Source: Candidatus Aenigmatarchaeota archaeon
GTDB lineage: Archaea > Aenigmatarchaeota > Aenigmatarchaeia > CG10238-14 > SpSt-28
Reading direction: 5' to 3'
Length of the DNA stretch: 24,911 bases
NCBI GenBank assembly: GCA_021161995.1
Contig: JAGGZO010000011.1
Location: forward strand, 1-24,911
Numbering within the stretch: position 1 is the stretch's first letter; every line of letters starts with the position of its first letter. The notes beneath the pieces are model-generated. The model worked only from the letters and a program-made list of their open reading frames with translations. It did not search any database and was not told the DNA's origin. Shown here in pieces: positions 22,112 through 24,911 of this stretch. The translations under genes were made by a program, and so were the position numbers.

Positions 22112-22455
22112 ATGAGATAGACCTATATACGTTAAAAGCAGTAGCACTAGTCATAGAAGAAACAGAACCAGATAAGGAAAAGAGCAATGTATGGGATATA
22201 ATAGAGAAGATTAGAGGGTTTGGAATAAAGATAACACCAAGCGAACTTTCTAAAAGTATATACAGGCTAAGGTTTAATAGAATACTAAAAAGAGAAAACA
22301 TAATTTATGATAAAAACAATCATGAAATAGTAAAGTATTACTTCTATCCAAATCTAAACAAGGGGGAAACAATAAAATATCTAGAAGAGCTTGGTATGAA
22401 CGTTGAAAAGTTTGGAGAATCCTTGAACAATTACATGAAAAAGCTTAAAGACTAG
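22108..22455 (+). CDS. Unknown 115-aa protein, second of a tandem paralog pair
   Basis: Starts with GTG at 22108 overlapping the previous stop by 4 bp. Positions DLYTLKA (5-11), VWDIIEKI (28-35), IYRLRFNRILKRE (51-63), YYFYPNLN (77-84) and YLEELGM (91-97) align with the 113-aa neighbour, so this is an ancient tandem duplication with low overall identity. Translational coupling suggests the products act together, perhaps as a heterodimer. Fold and role are unknown. A T tract follows the stop. Confidence 0.65.
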   Translation: MNEIDLYTLKAVALVIEETEPDKEKSNVWDIIEKIRGFGIKITPSELSKSIYRLRFNRILKRENIIYDKNNHEIVKYYFYPNLNKGETIKYLEELGMNVEKFGESLNNYMKKLKD

Positions 22456-22477
22456 CCTTTTTATTTTTCTTTTTTCT
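22456..22477 (+). terminator. T tract: terminator for the paralog pair and TATA-like element for the next gene
   Basis: CCTTTTTATTTTTCTTTTTT directly after the stop at 22455. As a U tract it fits archaeal termination; its TTTTTATT portion is also about 26 bp before the ATG at 22489 and could serve as TATA box for the editing-domain gene. Confidence 0.5.
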
Positions 22478-22488
22478 CCATATGGTTT

Positions 22489-22890
22489 ATGAAGGTATTG
22501 CTAACTCATGCGGATTTTATAGAATTCGAACCAACAGTAAAAGAATTGAGGTCGGCTGATGAAATCGAAAAGAAGTTGTGTAGATACGAAGAACTGGTAG
22601 TTGCATTCACAGCAATAGAAAAAGGTGATGAAAACAAGATTGATCAAATGATCAATGAAATAAAGACAGCACTAGATAGAATAGGTGTTAAGAAGATACT
22701 AGTGTATCCATTTGCCCATTTAAGTAATAACCTAGCTAAACCAGGAACAGCAAAGGAATTATTGCAAGAATTTATAAAAAAACTTAAGAATGAAGGCTAT
22801 GAAGTTTACAAAGCTCCCTTCGGATGGACAAAAGCACTACACATAAAGGTCAAAGGACATCCATTAGCTGAACAACTAAGAACTGTTTAA
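22489..22890 (+). CDS. Stand-alone archaeal threonyl-tRNA synthetase editing domain
   Basis: A 133-aa protein equivalent to the N-terminal editing domain of archaeal ThrRS, a DTD-like fold that hydrolyses Ser mischarged on tRNA-Thr. Signatures are MKVLLTHADFIEFEP (1-15), VYPFAHLSNNLAKP (72-85) and APFGWTKALHIKVKGHPLAE (109-128), including the conserved GWTK lysine. The protein stops where the linker to the catalytic domain would begin, so editing acts in trans. The catalytic protein is encoded 312 bp downstream at 23203-24702. Free editing proteins are established in some Crenarchaeota. Confidence 0.92.
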   Translation: MKVLLTHADFIEFEPTVKELRSADEIEKKLCRYEELVVAFTAIEKGDENKIDQMINEIKTALDRIGVKKILVYPFAHLSNNLAKPGTAKELLQEFIKKLKNEGYEVYKAPFGWTKALHIKVKGHPLAEQLRTV

Positions 22891-22948
22891 ATTTGTTTTA
22901 TTACTAATTCTTTTTAGGTGAAGGTAATGGTAGGTTGTCGGACAAATA

Positions 22949-23152
22949 GTGAACGTTAGGAACTATCTCAGCAAACAAAAGGCCATAGAGCTTCTTGATA
23001 GAAAGATACGAGTTGTTGTGTTCTCAAGATATGCTTTTGAAAGAAGTAAAAAAGCGGTAGAACTTCTTCAAAGGGAGAATGTGAAGATAATAGTAAGAAA
23101 TGGTACTGGTAGGATGAGTCTTCTCGAAAAGCAAATCCTCTCTCTCTTTTGA
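22949..23152 (+). CDS. Unknown 67-aa basic protein between the two ThrRS halves
   Basis: A GTG at 22949 opens a 67-aa frame; the same frame has a stop at 22931-22933, so a longer form is impossible without a frameshift. The sequence is basic and alpha/beta-like: KAIELLDRKIRVVVFSRYAF, a helix, then VKIIVRNGTGRMSLLEKQIL. I do not recognise it, and it does not look like ThrRS linker sequence. A 10-codon ATG frame (22927-22959) overlaps its start and may be a leader peptide or chance. Its position between the two halves of a synthetase suggests, but does not prove, a connection. Confidence 0.5.
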   Translation: MNVRNYLSKQKAIELLDRKIRVVVFSRYAFERSKKAVELLQRENVKIIVRNGTGRMSLLEKQILSLF

Positions 23153-23202
23153 ATTTTTTACATTGAGAAAGCTTTTTTACGTTAAATCATGAATTTTAGT
23201 GT

Positions 23203-24702
23203 ATGTTCGAGATTGTAGAACAGGCAGTCAAAAAAGTTATACCAGAAGCAAAACCTGTTAGCAAGGGTGAAAAAGAAAAAGGTTTATTTGTTGATTTTCT
23301 TATTAGACCGCTATACAAAGAAGATATAGAAAAAATTCAAGAAATACTAAATCAAACATCAGAAAAACCTATTCTAATAATTGCTCATTCATCTGCATTT
23401 TCAAGAGAATTGAATAAAGCAACACAAAGGATATACTTCAAGGTTTTTGAAAGCGAGCAAGAAAAAGAAGAATTCATAAAACAATTGGAAGAAGCAAGAA
23501 AAAGAGATCATAGATACCTTGGCGAGTTAATGGATGTATTTCATGTCGAAGAAGAAGTCATAGGTTCTGGTCTTCCACTAATCCATTTCAACGGAATGAT
23601 AATAAGAAATGAATTGATAAAATTCATGAGAGAAGTTAACAATAAACTTGGATTTAAAGAAGTCTTCACGCCACATTTATCAAAAACCGTATTATGGAAA
23701 ATTTCTGGTCACTATACAAAATACAGAGACAAGATGTTTGTGTTTGAAATGGATGGCGATGAGTGGGGATTAAAACCAATGAATTGTCCGATGCATCTAA
23801 TGATATTCAAATCTAAACCGAGAAGCTATAGAGATATGCCATTCAAGTTCGCCGAGTTCGCGACAGTTTATAGGAAAGAACTTAGCGGCGAGCTGCATGG
23901 TTTAGCAAGAGTATGGTCACTAACACAAGATGATCATCATTTATTATGTAGACCCGACCAACTAAAAGAAGAACTCAAATACATAATCGAAGCTGCATTA
24001 GAAGTATACAAAACATTTGGATTTGATATAACTATAAACCTTTCAACAAGACCGGAACAATACATAGGTTCAGATGAAATTTGGGAATTGTCAGAAAAAG
24101 CGCTAAAAGAAGTTTTGGACGAAATGGGCGTTAACTATGTAACAAAAGAAGGTGAGGGTGCTTTCTATGGTCCAAAAATTGATTTCGATGCAAAAGATGC
24201 TATGGGAAGATACTGGCAGTTAGCAACCATACAGGTAGATTTCAACTTACCAGAAAGATTTGAGTTATCATACAAAGATAAAGATGGTAAAGAAAAAAGG
24301 CCCGTGATGATTCATTTTGCAATCTTAGGATCATTAGAAAGATTCACCGCTTTGCTATTAGAGCACTTCGCAGGAAAACTACCAACATGGGTTTCACCAG
24401 TTCAAGTAAAAATACTTCCAGTATCAGAAAAGTTTGTGGAATATGCAGACAAAGTATTCGAAGAACTAAAGAAAAACAATATAAGAGTTGAAATAGATGT
24501 AGATGGAACAGTCCAATATAGAGTTAGAAAAGCTGAAATCGAAAAAATACCTTACATAATTGTCGTTGGTCAAAAAGAGGAAGAAAATGAAACGGTAACA
24601 CTAAGATATCATGGAAAAACCAAAGAGGTTAAACTAGCTGAATTTATTGAGAAACTAAAGGAAGAAATAACATCAAGAAAACTTACATCTATCTTCTTTT
24701 AA
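23203..24702 (+). CDS. thrS: Threonyl-tRNA synthetase, catalytic protein lacking the editing domain
   Basis: A 499-aa class II synthetase. The N-terminal 95 residues are a separate alpha/beta module without TGS or editing signatures. The catalytic core follows: motif 2 YRKELSGELHGLARVW (223-238), zinc ligands C195 (MNCPMH), H246 (TQDDHH) and H371 (MIHFAILG), spaced as in bacterial ThrRS, and motif 3 around GSLERFTALLLEHFAG (376-391). The anticodon-binding domain occupies about 395-499 (VQVKILPVSEKF, VQYRVRKAEIEKIPYIIVVG). It charges tRNA-Thr, with proofreading probably supplied by the separate protein at 22489-22890. Start ATG at 23203. Confidence 0.95.
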   Translation: MFEIVEQAVKKVIPEAKPVSKGEKEKGLFVDFLIRPLYKEDIEKIQEILNQTSEKPILIIAHSSAFSRELNKATQRIYFKVFESEQEKEEFIKQLEEARKRDHRYLGELMDVFHVEEEVIGSGLPLIHFNGMIIRNELIKFMREVNNKLGFKEVFTPHLSKTVLWKISGHYTKYRDKMFVFEMDGDEWGLKPMNCPMHLMIFKSKPRSYRDMPFKFAEFATVYRKELSGELHGLARVWSLTQDDHHLLCRPDQLKEELKYIIEAALEVYKTFGFDITINLSTRPEQYIGSDEIWELSEKALKEVLDEMGVNYVTKEGEGAFYGPKIDFDAKDAMGRYWQLATIQVDFNLPERFELSYKDKDGKEKRPVMIHFAILGSLERFTALLLEHFAGKLPTWVSPVQVKILPVSEKFVEYADKVFEELKKNNIRVEIDVDGTVQYRVRKAEIEKIPYIIVVGQKEEENETVTLRYHGKTKEVKLAEFIEKLKEEITSRKLTSIFF

Positions 24703-24727
24703 ACTTTATTTTCAAGCTTATTGATGT

Positions 24728-24911
24728 ATGATTGAGGATTTGCTAAAGGACAGAAAAATTTTAATCATTGGACATTATAACACTAGATATATAGAGTTTC
24801 TAAAACAATTAAGCAGAATTTCCGATGTATACTTTTTATCAATTAATTTTACTACAACATTTAGAAGAAATATACTGAGGCTTAACAAAATTTATCCTAA
24901 TTTAAATATTC
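24728..24911 (+). CDS. Unknown protein, 5' part only (runs off right edge)
   Basis: ATG at 24728, 25 bp after the thrS stop; 61 codons are visible with no stop. It begins MIEDLLKDRKILIIGHYNTR and continues with alternating strand and helix (VYFLSINFTTTF). KILIIGHY followed by a helix looks like the first beta-alpha unit of a Rossmann-like fold, as in glycosyltransferases or nucleotide-binding enzymes, but too little is present to name a family. A TTTATTTTC stretch at 24705-24713 may be a T-rich end of thrS or a weak TATA element. Confidence 0.6.
   Translation, partial: MIEDLLKDRKILIIGHYNTRYIEFLKQLSRISDVYFLSINFTTTFRRNILRLNKIYPNLNI

Noticed and set aside
22489..24702. Full-length ThrRS broken by a sequencing error
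   Set aside because: The halves are 312 bp apart, each with its own plausible start and stop, and the gap contains an unrelated frame with in-frame stops around it. A single indel cannot join them.
1..24911. Insertion sequences, integrase, CRISPR array or prophage genes
   Set aside because: No transposase or integrase motifs, no regularly spaced repeats and no phage-type genes were seen; both tRNA genes lack adjacent integration signs.

Overview
The window is a compact, AT-rich archaeal chromosome segment with no mobile element, rRNA or CRISPR array. Archaeal markers include aEF-1beta with its Zn-ribbon partner, an archaeal-type class I CCA-adding enzyme, NreA, archaeal Elp3, a threonyl-tRNA synthetase (ThrRS) with an archaeal-type editing module, tRNA genes without encoded CCA, and TATA-like boxes about 25 bp before many start codons. 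Small genes, many small membrane proteins (three Yip1-like) and short gaps suggest a reduced archaeon, possibly a DPANN lineage. That placement is inference.

Layout: 1-400 (minus) translation pair aEF-1beta and Zn-ribbon. 425-2232 (minus) a VTT-type membrane protein, two stand-alone RAM/AsnC-like proteins and two overlapping small unknown genes. 2293-7130 (minus) tRNA-Arg(GCG), RNase Z, CCA-adding enzyme, a nucleoside-deoxyribosyltransferase-like protein, a PlsY-like acyltransferase, a Yip1-like protein and a MIP18/SufT-like protein. 7161-8899 a redox module: CcdA-like protein and membrane-anchored thioredoxin-like protein on minus, divergent from a membrane-bound winged-helix regulator, with a perfect palindrome between the two promoters. 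8896-11164 NreA converging on a PhoH-type ATPase with two KH domains. 11227-17213 AmmeMemoRadiSam radical SAM enzyme, MscS channel, NSUN6-like m5C methyltransferase, DHH phosphoesterase and two Yip1-like membrane proteins. 17246-20823 Elp3, a 57-aa Arg-rich protein, a TtuA/NcsA-type tRNA thiolase and a Trm9-like methyltransferase. 20820-21655 ZIP transporter and tRNA-Gln(CTG). 21770-22455 a tandem paralog pair. 22489-24702 ThrRS split into a free editing domain and a catalytic protein with a small unknown gene between. A partial unknown gene runs off the right edge.

About half the recognisable genes serve tRNA or translation: end maturation (RNase Z, CCA-adding enzyme), modification (Elp3, thiolase, Trm9-like, NSUN6-like), charging and proofreading (split ThrRS), and elongation (aEF-1beta). 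The two most distinctive pieces are the putative mcm5s2U34 wobble-modification neighbourhood and the divergent CcdA/thioredoxin/membrane-regulator module with its operator-like palindrome. No intergenic stretch exceeds 300 bases.
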